DNA of 64,000 nt from Microbacterium lacus (GCF_039531105.1 NZ_BAAAPK010000001.1:1860001-1924000); one strand, 5' to 3'. Positions 19,466 to 29,387 are shown, counted from the first letter of the stretch. A program made the numbers and translations. Notes: a model not told the origin generated them from the sequence alone.

Positions 19466-19951
19466 GTGACCGATGTCCGAGGTGCCACCGCCGTCCGCTA
19501 CCGCGAGCGGCTCAGTCCGTCGCTGTGGGCGATCGTGAGCGCCGCGGTCGCTGCGCCCATGGCCGCGCTCGTGCTCACGCGCATCGACACGACGCTCGCG
19601 CTGGTCGGCGGCATCCTGGTCGGCGTCGCGATCATCGCGCTCATGATCGCCGGCTCGCCGTCGGTCGGCGTGCAGGACGGTGTACTGACCGCCGGTCGGG
19701 CGCACATCGACCTCGCGCACACGGGCGAGGTCGTCGCCCTCACCGGCGACGAGGCGCGCTACGCGCGGGGACCGGGACTCGAGCCCCGCTCGTGGCACGT
19801 CATCCGCGGCGGGATCGACGGCGTGGTGATCGTTCAGATCACGGATCCGGACGACCCGGCGCCCTCATGGGTGATGTCCTCGCGGACGCCCGATCGACTC
19901 GCCGCGGCGGTGCGCCGTGCGCAGGCTACGCCGCGCACTCCTTACAGATAG
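19466..19951 (+). CDS. DUF3093 membrane protein
   Basis: A 161-residue protein. Two adjacent membrane segments (about residues 17-34 and 38-58) are followed by a ~100-residue soluble domain. It matches the actinobacterial DUF3093 family, function unknown, which is commonly found divergent to dut. The GTG start fits the short leaderless promoter just upstream. Its 3' end overlaps the convergent DUF4193 gene by 26 bases on the opposite strand. Confidence 0.85.
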   Translation: MTDVRGATAVRYRERLSPSLWAIVSAAVAAPMAALVLTRIDTTLALVGGILVGVAIIALMIAGSPSVGVQDGVLTAGRAHIDLAHTGEVVALTGDEARYARGPGLEPRSWHVIRGGIDGVVIVQITDPDDPAPSWVMSSRTPDRLAAAVRRAQATPRTPYR

Positions 19952-20219
19952 GGCCGTGTGCACCGTCGTGGTCCAGCTGCGAGCGGTGCTTCACCAGGAA
20001 GCAGTTCGAGCAGGTGAACTCGTCCTCCTGCGCGGGCAGGACGACGACGTCGAGCTCGAGGTCCGACAGGTCCGCACCCGGCAGCTCGAAACCCGACGGG
20101 TTGTCGGCGTCCTCCACATCAACCGCGCCCGAGAGCTTGTCGGGCACGCGCTCCTTCAGGGCCTCGATCGACTCGCTGTCGTCTTCGGTCTTGCGGGGGG
20201 CGTCGTAATCCGTAGCCAT
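19926..20219 (-). CDS. DUF4193 zinc-binding protein
   Basis: A 97-residue acidic protein. Its C-terminal end carries two Cys pairs, TCSNCFLV and ICKECAA, which make a likely structural zinc site. The family is DUF4193, conserved in actinobacteria and of unknown function. I start at ATG 20219 (MATDYDAPR). The frame is open for ~230 further codons upstream, but that region has no such signals and is the control region of sepH. The final 26 bases overlap the DUF3093 gene tail to tail. Confidence 0.9.
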   Translation of the reverse strand: MATDYDAPRKTEDDSESIEALKERVPDKLSGAVDVEDADNPSGFELPGADLSDLELDVVVLPAQEDEFTCSNCFLVKHRSQLDHDGAHGPICKECAA

Positions 20220-20429
20220 GCGTGAACGTCTCAACTTCCGGGGAATAGCAGGGGTGCCTGACCCTCTCGGGCGGCGATAGTTTGCACGACCTGAACCTGA
20301 TTCGCAAATGCGCGGTCCGATCCCGTCCTGCGTTGCCGTGAAACTCGCGGCGCGCGCGGGATATTCCCGGCGAGCGGCGACCCCTGTGACACCATGAACG
20401 CACACCGCTGGATCGGAGGGGCGTTTCGC

Positions 20430-21461
20430 ATGGAACAGCTCAAAGTCATCGGAACCGAAGACGATGTGCTCGTCCTGGTCACCGAGTCGGGTGATCGGTT
20501 CTCGCTCGCCGTCGACGATGTCCTGCGCGTCGAGCTGCGCAAGGCGCGTCGCGAGCGCGAGGCCGACGCGAACGTCGTGCGCCCCAGTCCGCGCGAGGTG
20601 CAGATGCACATCCGCGCCGGGATGTCGGCGCAGGAGGTCGCCGAGCTCCTCGGTGCCCGCGTCGAGGACGTGGCGCGATTCGAGGGTCCCGTGCTCGCCG
20701 AGCGCGAGCACATCGTGAGTCAGGCGCTCGCGGTCCCTGTCCTGCTGGGAGCCGACATCGACCCCGATGTGCACCCCACGTTCGGCGGTGCCGTCCGGGC
20801 GAAGCTCGGCGAAGCGGGCGCGGTCGGTGAACGCTGGACGAGCTGGAAAGAGCCGACCGGCTGGGTCGTCAAGCTCGAGTTCACCGCCAACCAGGTGGAT
20901 CACGACGCGCGATGGGGATTCGACCCGCGCCGGAGCACTCTGTCGCCGCTCAACTCCGATGCGATCCAGCTGTCCCGGCAGGGATCCCTCCCGGAGGGTC
21001 TGATCCCGCGGCTGCGCGCTCTGGACTCCGCGCCCGCGAAAGACGACTCCCGTTTCGACAGCGGCGCCTTCGGTCCGCGTCGGCTGCCCGATGCCGACTT
21101 GGAGAGCCCCGACATCCGGGAGCCCGTCGCGCCCGCCGTGCAGGAGGCGGCGATGAAGAGGGCTGATTCCACGGCGGTGACCTCATCCGAGACCGCGGAC
21201 CTGCTCGAGGCTCTCCGCCGTCGACGAGGGCAGCGCGAGCCGCTTCCCGGCGCCGATGAAGCGGACGCCCCGCGCCCCCAGGCGCCCGTGGCGCTCTTCG
21301 ACGCGCTCGAGCCCGGATACGAGGAATCGCCGCCCGAACCGACGGCCGTCCAGAGCGGGATCGAGAACGAAGCGGTGAACGAAGGTCCGGGTCGGCGCAA
21401 GGGTCGCACGTCGATGCCGTCGTGGGACGAGATCGTCTTCGGAGCACGCACGGACGACTGA
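20430..21461 (+). CDS. sepH: septation protein SepH
   Basis: A 343-residue protein of the SepH (DUF3071) family, an actinobacterial FtsZ-binding protein that stimulates Z-ring assembly. The conserved N-terminal domain contains a helix-turn-helix-like segment (MSAQEVAELLGARVEDVARFEGP) and covers about residues 1-160. The remainder is a low-complexity Pro/Glu-rich tail with a short conserved end, MPSWDEIVFG. I choose ATG 20430 rather than 20394 because GGAGG at 20415-20419 serves the later start. It stands divergent to DUF4193. Confidence 0.92.
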   Translation: MEQLKVIGTEDDVLVLVTESGDRFSLAVDDVLRVELRKARREREADANVVRPSPREVQMHIRAGMSAQEVAELLGARVEDVARFEGPVLAEREHIVSQALAVPVLLGADIDPDVHPTFGGAVRAKLGEAGAVGERWTSWKEPTGWVVKLEFTANQVDHDARWGFDPRRSTLSPLNSDAIQLSRQGSLPEGLIPRLRALDSAPAKDDSRFDSGAFGPRRLPDADLESPDIREPVAPAVQEAAMKRADSTAVTSSETADLLEALRRRRGQREPLPGADEADAPRPQAPVALFDALEPGYEESPPEPTAVQSGIENEAVNEGPGRRKGRTSMPSWDEIVFGARTDD

Positions 21462-21474
21462 GCGTCGGTCGCGC

Positions 21475-22599
21475 TCAGGCGAAGGCGCCCAGCCTGATCA
21501 GCGGGACGATCCGCTCTTCGAGCGTGAGCGAGCCGTGCTGGCCCACCATCCGCTGCGGTCCTTTGTCGTCCAGGCGATCGTCGTAGTAGGCGATACCCGA
21601 GCGGGCCGCCACCACCACGTCGCCGATGCGCGGCGCGACCGCGGGGTCGACGGTGCCGAAGACGCCGGACGCGACGGCTTCGTCGCGTGAGAGCACCCAC
21701 GATCTCCCCGCCTCGGTCGCGACCCATCGCCGATGGACGCCGGCAGCCGCGCCGGGCTCGGTGTACAGGTGCAGCATCCGCGGTTCTCCCCCGATGTGCC
21801 GGATGCCGCTCAGCAGGTCACCGTCATCGGAGAGCAGGACGTGCCGGTGCCGTGGAACGTCGATCATGCCGTGGTCGGCGGTGACCACCACACCGGTCTG
21901 CGTGGTGGCGGCGTCGACCAGGAGCCGGGCTGCGGCGTCCACGCGCTCGAGAGCGGCGACCCACTCATCGGACTGCCAACCGCGCTTGTGCCCCACGGCG
22001 TCGAGTTCCGGCGCGTAGAGGTAGACGAAGGCGCCCGGATGCCGGGCCGCGAGCTCGCCCGCGATACGGGCGCGCTCGGCAACGTCCACGGCGCCGACGA
22101 ACTCGGCGCCGCGCATGGTCGTTGCGGTGAAACCCGTATCGGCGTACTCGGGCTTGGAGACAACGAACGACGGACGCCCCTGTTCGCTCCACTGCTTCGT
22201 CAGCGGACGCGAACGCTGCCATGATTCCTCGAGCCCGTCGGTGTCCCAGCCGCGGAGCTGGTTGAGCACGACGTCGCGCTCGGGAGCCAGGGCGCGGTAC
22301 CCGACGATGCCGTGCCGGCCGACCGGAGAGCCGGTCAGCAGACTCGTGAGGGCCGATGCGGTCGTGGAGGGGAAGACCGTGCGCGCGACGTCCTTCTTCG
22401 AGCCGGCCGCTGCGAGGAAGCGCGCGTGACCCGACCGGGCGGCCAGATTGTGTGCGCCGAGTCCGTCCACGACGAAGACGATCGCGCTCCGGGCGGGCGC
22501 GAACCAGTCCGACGAGCCCCCGATCGCGGCGAGCATCTGGGGGACGACACCGGTGAGGCTCCGGGATCGCGGCGGGTCCGCGGGTAGGCTGAACGACAT
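21475..22599 (-). CDS. alkaline-phosphatase-superfamily phosphodiesterase
   Basis: A 374-residue protein of the nucleotide pyrophosphatase/phosphodiesterase branch. VFVVDGLGAHN supplies the first metal ligand, the nucleophile Thr/Ser stands in FPSTTASALTSLLTG, and TADHGMIDV carries the second metal-site Asp-His. LYAPELDAVGHKRG is the middle Asp/His block. No signal peptide is visible, so it is probably cytoplasmic. The substrate is unknown. ATG 22599 (MSFSLPADP) is used; the long open frame upstream of it lies inside the topoisomerase gene and is a shadow. It ends 13 bases from the sepH stop codon, tail to tail. Confidence 0.88.
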   Translation of the reverse strand: MSFSLPADPPRSRSLTGVVPQMLAAIGGSSDWFAPARSAIVFVVDGLGAHNLAARSGHARFLAAAGSKKDVARTVFPSTTASALTSLLTGSPVGRHGIVGYRALAPERDVVLNQLRGWDTDGLEESWQRSRPLTKQWSEQGRPSFVVSKPEYADTGFTATTMRGAEFVGAVDVAERARIAGELAARHPGAFVYLYAPELDAVGHKRGWQSDEWVAALERVDAAARLLVDAATTQTGVVVTADHGMIDVPRHRHVLLSDDGDLLSGIRHIGGEPRMLHLYTEPGAAAGVHRRWVATEAGRSWVLSRDEAVASGVFGTVDPAVAPRIGDVVVAARSGIAYYDDRLDDKGPQRMVGQHGSLTLEERIVPLIRLGAFA

Positions 22600-22674
22600 C
22601 GGGGCCAGTCTCGCACACCGGCGGCGAGCCGCTCCCGACCACCCGCAGCCGCCGTCACCTGAGGCCCGATCGCC

Positions 22675-25119
22675 ATGCCCGCAGCGCCCACCGAACCCTC
22701 GCTCGCCCCCGAGCGCATCGAAGACGTCGACGTCTCGACGGAGATGCAGGGATCCTTCCTCGAGTACGCGTATTCGGTGATCTACTCCCGTGCCCTGCCG
22801 GATGCGCGCGACGGATTGAAGCCCGTGCAGCGGCGCATCCTGTACACGATGGCCGACATGGGTCTTCGGCCCGACCGCGGGCATGTCAAGAGCGCCCGCG
22901 TCGTGGGCGAGGTGATGGGAAAGCTGCATCCGCACGGCGACGCGCCGATCTACGATGCGCTCGTCCGTCTCGCGCAGGCCTTCTCCTTGAGGGTTCCGCT
23001 CGTGGACGGACACGGCAACTTCGGGTCCCTCGACGACGGACCCGCGGCGCCGCGATACACCGAGGCGCGCCTGGCGCCGCCCGCCCTGGCGCTCACGGAG
23101 AATCTCGACGAAGACGTCGTGGACTTCATTCCGAACTACGACGGCCAGTTCCAGCAGCCCTCCGTCCTGCCGGCCGCCTATCCCAACCTGCTCGTGAACG
23201 GTGCGACGGGAATCGCCGTCGGCATGGCCACGAACATGGCGCCGCACAACCTGATCGAAGTGGTCTCGGCCGCGGTGCACCTGCTGGAGCACCCGGAGGC
23301 GAGCGTCGAGGATCTCATGGACTTCGTTCCGGGTCCCGACTTCCCGACCGGCGGAACGGTCATGGGGCTGGACGGCGTGAAGGACGCGTATTCGAAGGGC
23401 CGCGGCGCGTTCAAGATCCGGGCGAAGGTCGCCGTGGAGCCGCTCGGGCCGCGTCGGACCGGGCTCGTGGTGACCGAGCTCCCCTACCAAGTGGGTCCTG
23501 AGCGGGTCATCGAGAAGATCAAGGACGCAGTCCAGTCCAAGAAGCTCACGGGGATCGCCGACGTCACCGATCTCACCGACCGCAACCACGGACTCCGACT
23601 CGTGATCGGCATAAAGACCGGGTTCGACCCGCACGCCGTGCTGGAGCAGCTCTACCGGTTGACCCCGCTCGAGGACTCGTTCAGCATCAACAACGTCGCC
23701 CTCGTCGACGGCCAGCCGCAGACCCTGGGTCTCAAGGAGCTGCTGAGCGTCTATCTCGCTCATCGCATCGAGGTCGTCCGTCGACGCAGCGCCTTCCGTC
23801 TTGCCCGCCGCGAAGAGCGTCTGCATCTCGTGCAGGGGCTCCTCATCGCGATCCTCGACATCGACGAGGTCATCCAGGTCATCCGCACGTCGGATGACAG
23901 CGAGCAGGCTCGTGCGCGTCTGCGCGAGGTGTTCGACCTGAGTCAGGTGCAGGCCGAGTACATCCTCGAGCTGCGTCTGCGCCGGCTCACGAAGTTCTCC
24001 CGCATCGAACTTGAGACCGAGCGCGACGCGCTCCTGGCGGAGATCGCGGCGCTGAAGGAGCTGCTGACAGACCCCGCCCTCATCCGTGCGCAGGTCGGTC
24101 GTGAGCTCGAATCGGCGGCGGACCTTTACGGCACGCCGCGGCGCACGGTGCTGATGAACGCCAAGCCGGCCGCGCCGCGGCCGACGCGTGGTGCGCCCGC
24201 GCCCGATCTGCAGATCGCGGACGCACCGACCGTCGTGGTCCTGTCCACGACCGGGCGTGCCGTGCGTGTCGACCTGACCGAAGGCTCCGAGCTCGTCGCG
24301 CCCGCGCGACGCAGCAAGCACGACGCGATCCTCTCGCGGGTCCAGGCGACGACCCGTGCCGAGCTCGGTGCGCTCACGAGCGCAGGCCGCGTGGTGCGCT
24401 TCAGCCCCGTCGATCTACCGTCCGTGCCTCCGGCGTCGGTGCAGCTCGCCGCCGGTGTCGCCCTCCGTGACTATCTCGGCATCACCGCCAAGAACGAACG
24501 GGTGCTCGCACTGCTCACATTCGGCGACGGCCCGGTCGCGCTCGGCACGCGACAGGGCGTCGTGAAGCGGCTCGTCCCGTCCGCGCTGCCTGCACGTCCC
24601 GAGGTCGAGGTCATCGCCCTCAAGGCGGGCGACGAGGTCATCGGCGCCGCGTCCGCTCCGGATGCCGCCGAGCTCGTCTTCGTGACCTCGGACGCACAGT
24701 TGCTCCGGTTCGGTGCGGGGAGCGTGCGTCCGCAGGGAGCGGCCGCCGGCGGCATGGCGGGCATCAACCTGGCTTCGGGCGCCGAGGCGATCTTCTTCAG
24801 CGCCGTCACGGATCCGGAAGCCGTCGTGGTGAGCGTGTCCGGAGCGCAGGGCGTGCTCGTCGGCACGGACCCGGGCAGGGTCAAAGTGTCGGCCTTCGGC
24901 GAGTTCCCGGCGAAGGGGCGCGCGACCGGCGGTGTGCGCGCACACGCGTTCCTGAAGGGCGAGGACCGGCTCATGCTGGCCTGGGCGGGGCCGGCTCCCG
25001 CGCTGGCGGTCGGCCCGGACGGCGCGGTGCGGACCCTCCCCGAGGCCACCGCGAAGCGCGACGCGTCGGGTCAGGCGCTCGACGCGGTCATCGGCTCCGT
25101 GGGCCGGCGCCTGGCGTAG
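22675..25119 (+). CDS. parC: type IIA topoisomerase subunit A (topoisomerase IV-like)
   Basis: An 814-residue DNA-cleaving subunit. The quinolone-resistance region reads [21 protein letters not shown], and the catalytic Tyr128 is in APRYTEARL. The breakage-reunion domain is followed by a C-terminal beta-pinwheel with repeats such as [14 protein letters not shown] and [18 protein letters not shown]. No gyrase-box Q(R/K)RGG(R/K)G could be spotted, which favours a topoisomerase IV (decatenase) role over gyrase. The partner subunit lies immediately downstream on the other strand with a three-base gap. Confidence 0.9.
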   Translation: MPAAPTEPSLAPERIEDVDVSTEMQGSFLEYAYSVIYSRALPDARDGLKPVQRRILYTMADMGLRPDRGHVKSARVVGEVMGKLHPHGDAPIYDALVRLAQAFSLRVPLVDGHGNFGSLDDGPAAPRYTEARLAPPALALTENLDEDVVDFIPNYDGQFQQPSVLPAAYPNLLVNGATGIAVGMATNMAPHNLIEVVSAAVHLLEHPEASVEDLMDFVPGPDFPTGGTVMGLDGVKDAYSKGRGAFKIRAKVAVEPLGPRRTGLVVTELPYQVGPERVIEKIKDAVQSKKLTGIADVTDLTDRNHGLRLVIGIKTGFDPHAVLEQLYRLTPLEDSFSINNVALVDGQPQTLGLKELLSVYLAHRIEVVRRRSAFRLARREERLHLVQGLLIAILDIDEVIQVIRTSDDSEQARARLREVFDLSQVQAEYILELRLRRLTKFSRIELETERDALLAEIAALKELLTDPALIRAQVGRELESAADLYGTPRRTVLMNAKPAAPRPTRGAPAPDLQIADAPTVVVLSTTGRAVRVDLTEGSELVAPARRSKHDAILSRVQATTRAELGALTSAGRVVRFSPVDLPSVPPASVQLAAGVALRDYLGITAKNERVLALLTFGDGPVALGTRQGVVKRLVPSALPARPEVEVIALKAGDEVIGAASAPDAAELVFVTSDAQLLRFGAGSVRPQGAAAGGMAGINLASGAEAIFFSAVTDPEAVVVSVSGAQGVLVGTDPGRVKVSAFGEFPAKGRATGGVRAHAFLKGEDRLMLAWAGPAPALAVGPDGAVRTLPEATAKRDASGQALDAVIGSVGRRLA

Positions 25120-25122
25120 CGC

Positions 25123-27210
25123 TCAGGCGTCGATCGACTCGCGCGAGAGCCGGTCGGACGAGTCGACGATGAAATCGCGGCGCGGCGCGACCTCGTTGCC
25201 CATGAGCAGCTCGAACACGGACCCGGCGGCTTCGGCGTCCTCGAGCCGCACCCGCCGCAGCAGCCGCCCGGCGCGGTCCATGGTCGTCTCGGCCAGCTGG
25301 TCGGCATCCATCTCGCCGAGACCCTTGTAGCGCTGGACGGGCTCCTGCCAGCGCTTGCCCGCCTTGGTGAGTTTCGTCAGCAGCGCGTGCAGCTCCTGCT
25401 CGCTGTACGTGTAGACGGTCTCGTTGGGCTTGGACCCCGGATTGACCACGATCACGCGGTGCAGCGGAGGCACGGCGGCGAACACGCGTCCGGCCTCGAT
25501 GAGCGGCCGCATGTATCGGAAGAACAGCGTGAGCAGCAGCGTGCGGATGTGCGCGCCGTCGACATCCGCGTCACTCATGATGATGACCTTGCCGTAGCGG
25601 GCCGCGCTCAGATCGAACGTGCGTCCGGAGCCCGCGCCGATCACCTGGATGATCGAGGCGCACTCCGCGTTGGAGAGCATGTCCGACACGGAGGACTTCT
25701 GGACGTTCAGGATCTTGCCGCGAATGGGCAGCAGCGCCTGGTACTCGCTGTTGCGGGCGTCCTTCGCGGTTCCGAGGGCCGAGTTGCCCTCCACGATGAA
25801 GAGCTCGGACTGCTCGACCTCGGAGGATCGGCAGTCGACGAGCTTGGCCGGGAGCGAGGACGACTCCAGGGCATTCTTCCGGCGCTGCGTCTCCTTGTGC
25901 GCCCGCGCGGAGATGCGCGCCTTCATCTCGGCGACGACCTTGTCCAGCAGGAGCGCGGTCTGCGCCTTGTCGTCGCGCTTGGGCGAGGCGAACCGGGCGG
26001 TCAGCTCCTTGCGGACGACCTGAGTGACGATCTGTCGCACCGCCGGGGTGCCCAGAACCTCCTTCGTCTGGCCCTCGAACTGAGGCTCGGGCAGACGCAC
26101 CGTGAGCACGGCCGTCAGGCCCGCCATCACGTCGTCCTTCTCGAGCTTGGGCGCGCCGGCGCCGCCGACCTTCAAGCGCCGGGCGTTCTGCTCGACCTGT
26201 CCGCGCAGCACCTTGAGCAGCTCCTGCTCGAACCCCTGCTGGTGGGTGCCGCCCTTCGGCGTGGAGATGATGTTGACGAAAGACCGCGTGACGGTGTCGT
26301 AGCCGGTCCCCCATCGCACGGCGATGTCGACCTGACACTCCCGCTCGAGCTCGGTCGGCACCATCGCCCCGTTCGCCTGGAGCACGGGCACCGTCTCGGT
26401 GAACGTTCCACTGCCGGTCAACCGCCACGTGTCCGTGACTGCGGAGTCGGTCGCGAGGAACTCGGCGAACTCCGAAATGCCTCCGTCGAAGCGGAACGAG
26501 GTTTCATCGACCTCGGTGCCGCGTTCGTCGCGCACCGTGATCTCCAGGCCCGGTACGAGGAAGGCCGTCTGCCGCGCCCGCGTGGCGAGCTCCTCCCGCT
26601 GGAAGACCGCGTCCTTCGTGAAGATCTGGCGATCCGCCCAATACCGGATGCGCGTGCCGGTCACGCCGCGCGGCGCCTTGCCGATCACGCGCAGTTCACT
26701 GCGATCCTTGAACGGACGGAACGGCGCATCCGGAGACGGTGCGCCGCTGTCGGCGAACACGCCGGGCTCGCCGCGGTGGAACGACATCGCCCACGTCTTG
26801 CCCCCGCGGTCCACTTCGACGTCGAGGCGTTCGGAGAGTGCGTTGACGACGGACGCGCCGACGCCGTGCAGTCCTCCGGAGGCCGCGTAGGATCCGCCGC
26901 CGAACTTGCCGCCGGCGTGCAGCTTGGTGAAGACGACCTCGACGCCGGACAGTCCGGTGCGCGGTTCGATGTCGACCGGGATGCCGCGGCCGGTGTCGCG
27001 GATCTCGACGCTGCCGTCCTCGTGCAGGACGACGTCGATGCGGGACCCGTTGCCGGCCAGAGCCTCGTCGACCGCGTTGTCGATGATCTCCCAGACGCAG
27101 TGCATGAGACCGCGGGAATCGGTCGAGCCGATGTACATGCCGGGCCGCTTGCGGACCGCTTCCAGTCCCTCGAGCACCTGCAGGTGGTGGGCGGAATACT
27201 CGGAGGTCAC
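25123..27210 (-). CDS. parE: type IIA topoisomerase subunit B (topoisomerase IV-like)
   Basis: A 695-residue GHKL ATPase subunit. EIIDNAVDEALAG binds ATP-Mg, DTGRGIPVD is the second Bergerat motif, and YAASGGLHGVGASVVNALS the lid. The TOPRIM domain has EGNSALGTAKDARN and SDADVDGAHI. Like the A subunit it lacks features that would mark it as the replicative gyrase, which is normally near dnaA. I start it at GTG 27210 (VTSEYSAHHL): GATACT lies ten bases upstream, consistent with a leaderless start, and the family begins at this point. Confidence 0.92.
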   Translation of the reverse strand: MTSEYSAHHLQVLEGLEAVRKRPGMYIGSTDSRGLMHCVWEIIDNAVDEALAGNGSRIDVVLHEDGSVEIRDTGRGIPVDIEPRTGLSGVEVVFTKLHAGGKFGGGSYAASGGLHGVGASVVNALSERLDVEVDRGGKTWAMSFHRGEPGVFADSGAPSPDAPFRPFKDRSELRVIGKAPRGVTGTRIRYWADRQIFTKDAVFQREELATRARQTAFLVPGLEITVRDERGTEVDETSFRFDGGISEFAEFLATDSAVTDTWRLTGSGTFTETVPVLQANGAMVPTELERECQVDIAVRWGTGYDTVTRSFVNIISTPKGGTHQQGFEQELLKVLRGQVEQNARRLKVGGAGAPKLEKDDVMAGLTAVLTVRLPEPQFEGQTKEVLGTPAVRQIVTQVVRKELTARFASPKRDDKAQTALLLDKVVAEMKARISARAHKETQRRKNALESSSLPAKLVDCRSSEVEQSELFIVEGNSALGTAKDARNSEYQALLPIRGKILNVQKSSVSDMLSNAECASIIQVIGAGSGRTFDLSAARYGKVIIMSDADVDGAHIRTLLLTLFFRYMRPLIEAGRVFAAVPPLHRVIVVNPGSKPNETVYTYSEQELHALLTKLTKAGKRWQEPVQRYKGLGEMDADQLAETTMDRAGRLLRRVRLEDAEAAGSVFELLMGNEVAPRRDFIVDSSDRLSRESIDA

Positions 27211-27220
27211 AAACGTCAAG

Positions 27221-27226
27221 AGTATC
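27221..27226 (-). promoter_or_regulatory. -10 box of parE
   Basis: GATACT on the minus strand lies ten bases before GTG 27210. With initiation about seven bases after the box, transcription would begin at or next to the start codon. Confidence 0.45.
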
Positions 27227-27393
27227 GGCGGTGCCTCCCAGGAGCCTGCACAGACACGGGGGCGGGGGGCCGCCGTACGCGCTGAGCGAAATGTGGCGGC
27301 ATCCGGGCATCCCCCCATGTCCCGCGTGGTTGTATGTGATGCAACCCGCACAGGGCGATCGAGATACGAGCGACGCACCGAGGAGGACCCGAG

Positions 27394-27615
27394 ATGACCA
27401 CGCTATCCACCCCCACCGAGCCCGCCGTTCTCGACTACCGCCTCACGGCGCTGGATCGCTGTGACTCGTGCGGCGCCCAGGCCTACATCGCCGCAGAGGT
27501 CAACGGCAGCGAACTGCTCTTCTGCGCGCACCACGGCCGCAAGTACGAAGAGAAGCTCCGCTCGGTCGCGACCAGCTGGCACGACGAGACGGCGCGCCTG
27601 CTCGAGTCCGTCTGA
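27394..27615 (+). CDS. DUF7455 zinc-ribbon-like small protein
   Basis: A 73-residue protein conserved in actinobacteria beside the topoisomerase/sigma-factor region. The motif CDSCGAQAYIAA followed by LLFCAHHGRKYEE gives three cysteines and two histidines, enough for one zinc site. The family (DUF7455) has no assigned function. GGAGG stands nine bases before the ATG. The stop codon is directly adjacent to the stop of the convergent racemase-like gene, with no gap. Confidence 0.88.
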   Translation: MTTLSTPTEPAVLDYRLTALDRCDSCGAQAYIAAEVNGSELLFCAHHGRKYEEKLRSVATSWHDETARLLESV

Positions 27616-28659
27616 TCAGAGCCCGCGGTAGTTCCGCGGGATGAGCGGAGAGATCCGCACGAGGATCTCCTCCCCCACCGTGCCGATCGCTTCTGCCAGA
27701 TCGGTCGCGGAGGCCGCTCCATCACCGAAGACCGTCACTTCGTCCCCGATCTTCGCGCCGGGCGGAAGTTCGATCACCGTGTGGACGAGTGCGATCTCGG
27801 CGATCCTACGGGTCGTGCCGTCGACTTCGAGCGCCGCACGGCGGGCGAGCGCGGACGGCAGACCGTGCAGCGATCCCACACCCAGCGTCGCGCTGTGATC
27901 CGCCACATGCGTGATCGGCGCGCGCAGCGCCGCGATGGGGACGATCCCGAGCTCTCGCCCGGACGGGCCGCCTACTGACCGCACGCCGTAGCAGAACGCG
28001 CCGACCCGGACGAGGTCGTACCGGAATTCGGGCCGCGCGTGCGAGGCGGCGCTGGCCGAGAGATGGCGCGCCTCCAGCGCGAAGCCCGCAGCCTCGGCGG
28101 CGCCGAACGCGCGATCGAAGAGGGTTCGGGCCTCGTCGTCGTCGGCGTCGCTCGCCTCGGCGATGTGACTCCAGACGCCGACGAGGCGGAGCACCCCCTC
28201 GTCTTCGAGAACGCGCGCTCGGCGCAGCGCGCCGTCCCAGTCCTCGGGCCTGATCCCGTTGCGGTGCAGTCCGGTGTCGATCTTGAGGTGGATGCGGGCG
28301 GTCACCTGCTCCGCCCGCGCGACCGACGCGATGTCCTCCAGGAACACCGCGTCCCCGACGCCCAGATCGATGTCCGCGCGAAGCGCCTGGGCGATCTCCT
28401 CCCGCCCGACGGTGAGCCAGGAGAAGATGCGTGCGTCGGGACCCGCCGCGTGCCGTGCGCGCAGCGATTCGCGGACGTCGAACGCACCGAACCACCGCAC
28501 GCCCTCTCTCGCCGCGCGGCGGACGATCGCGTCGAGTCCGTGCCCGTAGGCATCGTCCTTCACGACGAGCATGAGCTCAGCGGGCGCCGTGCGCGCGCGC
28601 ACGGACCGGATGTTCGCGGCGAAGACGTCGAGGTCCACGTGCAGCACGGGCGCGCTCAT
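27616..28659 (-). CDS. alanine-racemase-fold protein with intact PLP barrel and reduced C-terminal domain
   Basis: A 347-residue fold-type III PLP protein. The N-terminal barrel is complete: Lys34 in VKDDAYGHG is the PLP lysine, Lys126 and Arg133 stand in HLKIDTGLHRNG, His165 in SHIAEASD, and LSASAASH and RVGAFCYG are the phosphate-side strands. The C-terminal domain is shortened: the SYG loop with the second catalytic base (Tyr265 in Geobacillus Alr) is absent, as is the MD pair of GRVxMD; only the PRNY end remains. It overlaps the upstream racemase-like gene by four bases (ATGA). The missing parts are present in that neighbour, so the two may act as one heteromeric racemase. Database-style naming would call it alanine racemase. 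Confidence 0.88.
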   Translation of the reverse strand: MSAPVLHVDLDVFAANIRSVRARTAPAELMLVVKDDAYGHGLDAIVRRAAREGVRWFGAFDVRESLRARHAAGPDARIFSWLTVGREEIAQALRADIDLGVGDAVFLEDIASVARAEQVTARIHLKIDTGLHRNGIRPEDWDGALRRARVLEDEGVLRLVGVWSHIAEASDADDDEARTLFDRAFGAAEAAGFALEARHLSASAASHARPEFRYDLVRVGAFCYGVRSVGGPSGRELGIVPIAALRAPITHVADHSATLGVGSLHGLPSALARRAALEVDGTTRRIAEIALVHTVIELPPGAKIGDEVTVFGDGAASATDLAEAIGTVGEEILVRISPLIPRNYRGL

Positions 28660-29381
28660 GCGACATACTCCCGATGGTTGCGAAGCCCGACGGCGCACGC
28701 GATCTCGGCCGGCGTCAGGCCGCCGGCGGCGGCCCATTCCGCCACGGCCGGGCCCTCGGGGGAGTCGTCGAAGAACGTGACCTCGTCGCCGCGGCGGACG
28801 CGGGGCCGGGGTCCGACGTCGACGACGCAGACGTCCATCGCGACGCGGCCGACGATCGGATGCCGCTCCCCCGCGATCCGCACCGTGACGGCGTTTCCGA
28901 GCGCGCGGAGCACGCCCTGCGCGTAGCCGCCGGTGACCAGGGCGATCACGGTGTCCCGCGGGGTGCGGAAGGTGTACCCGTAGGAGACCGCCTCGCCCGT
29001 CTTCAGTTCCTTCAGACTCAGCACGCGCCCGCGCAGACTCAGCACCGGGATGAATCCGGCGCTGAGTCCGTAGACCGGGTCGCCGATCGCCGACGGCGAT
29101 CCGCTCACGAGCACAGCCGCGGGCACGACACCGTCCAGTTCTCGGCGACCCTCCTCGTCGACGATCAGGGCGCGCACACCGCTTTCCAGGGCGGTCTGTG
29201 CGACGAACCCGAGTCCGTGACCCCAGCCGTCCGCGCGGACGTCGATGGCGGCATCCGGTTGCGTCGACAGCACCGCCCGCAGGTTCAGTCGGAGAGCCGA
29301 CCGCGAGATCACGGCCGTGGGAGACACGCGATCCGGGAGATCGGGTGCTCGCCCGGGGCGGCCAGGGTTGCCGGAGGTCAC
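28656..29381 (-). CDS. alanine-racemase C-terminal-domain protein with decayed barrel
   Basis: A 241-residue protein whose second half is a full alanine racemase C-terminal beta domain: Tyr135 in AVSYG is the catalytic tyrosine, GGYAQG the next strand and VGRVAMDVCVVDVG (Met182-Asp183) the core. The first ~120 residues are a remnant of the PLP barrel (ISRSALRLNLRAVL). At the position of the PLP lysine it has Arg49 (DVRADGWGHG), so it should not bind PLP by itself. I start at GTG 29381; TAGTCT lies seven bases upstream on the minus strand. It is the first gene of the racemase pair and overlaps the second by four bases. Confidence 0.85.
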   Translation of the reverse strand: MTSGNPGRPGRAPDLPDRVSPTAVISRSALRLNLRAVLSTQPDAAIDVRADGWGHGLGFVAQTALESGVRALIVDEEGRRELDGVVPAAVLVSGSPSAIGDPVYGLSAGFIPVLSLRGRVLSLKELKTGEAVSYGYTFRTPRDTVIALVTGGYAQGVLRALGNAVTVRIAGERHPIVGRVAMDVCVVDVGPRPRVRRGDEVTFFDDSPEGPAVAEWAAAGGLTPAEIACAVGLRNHREYVA

Positions 29382-29387
29382 GCCATC

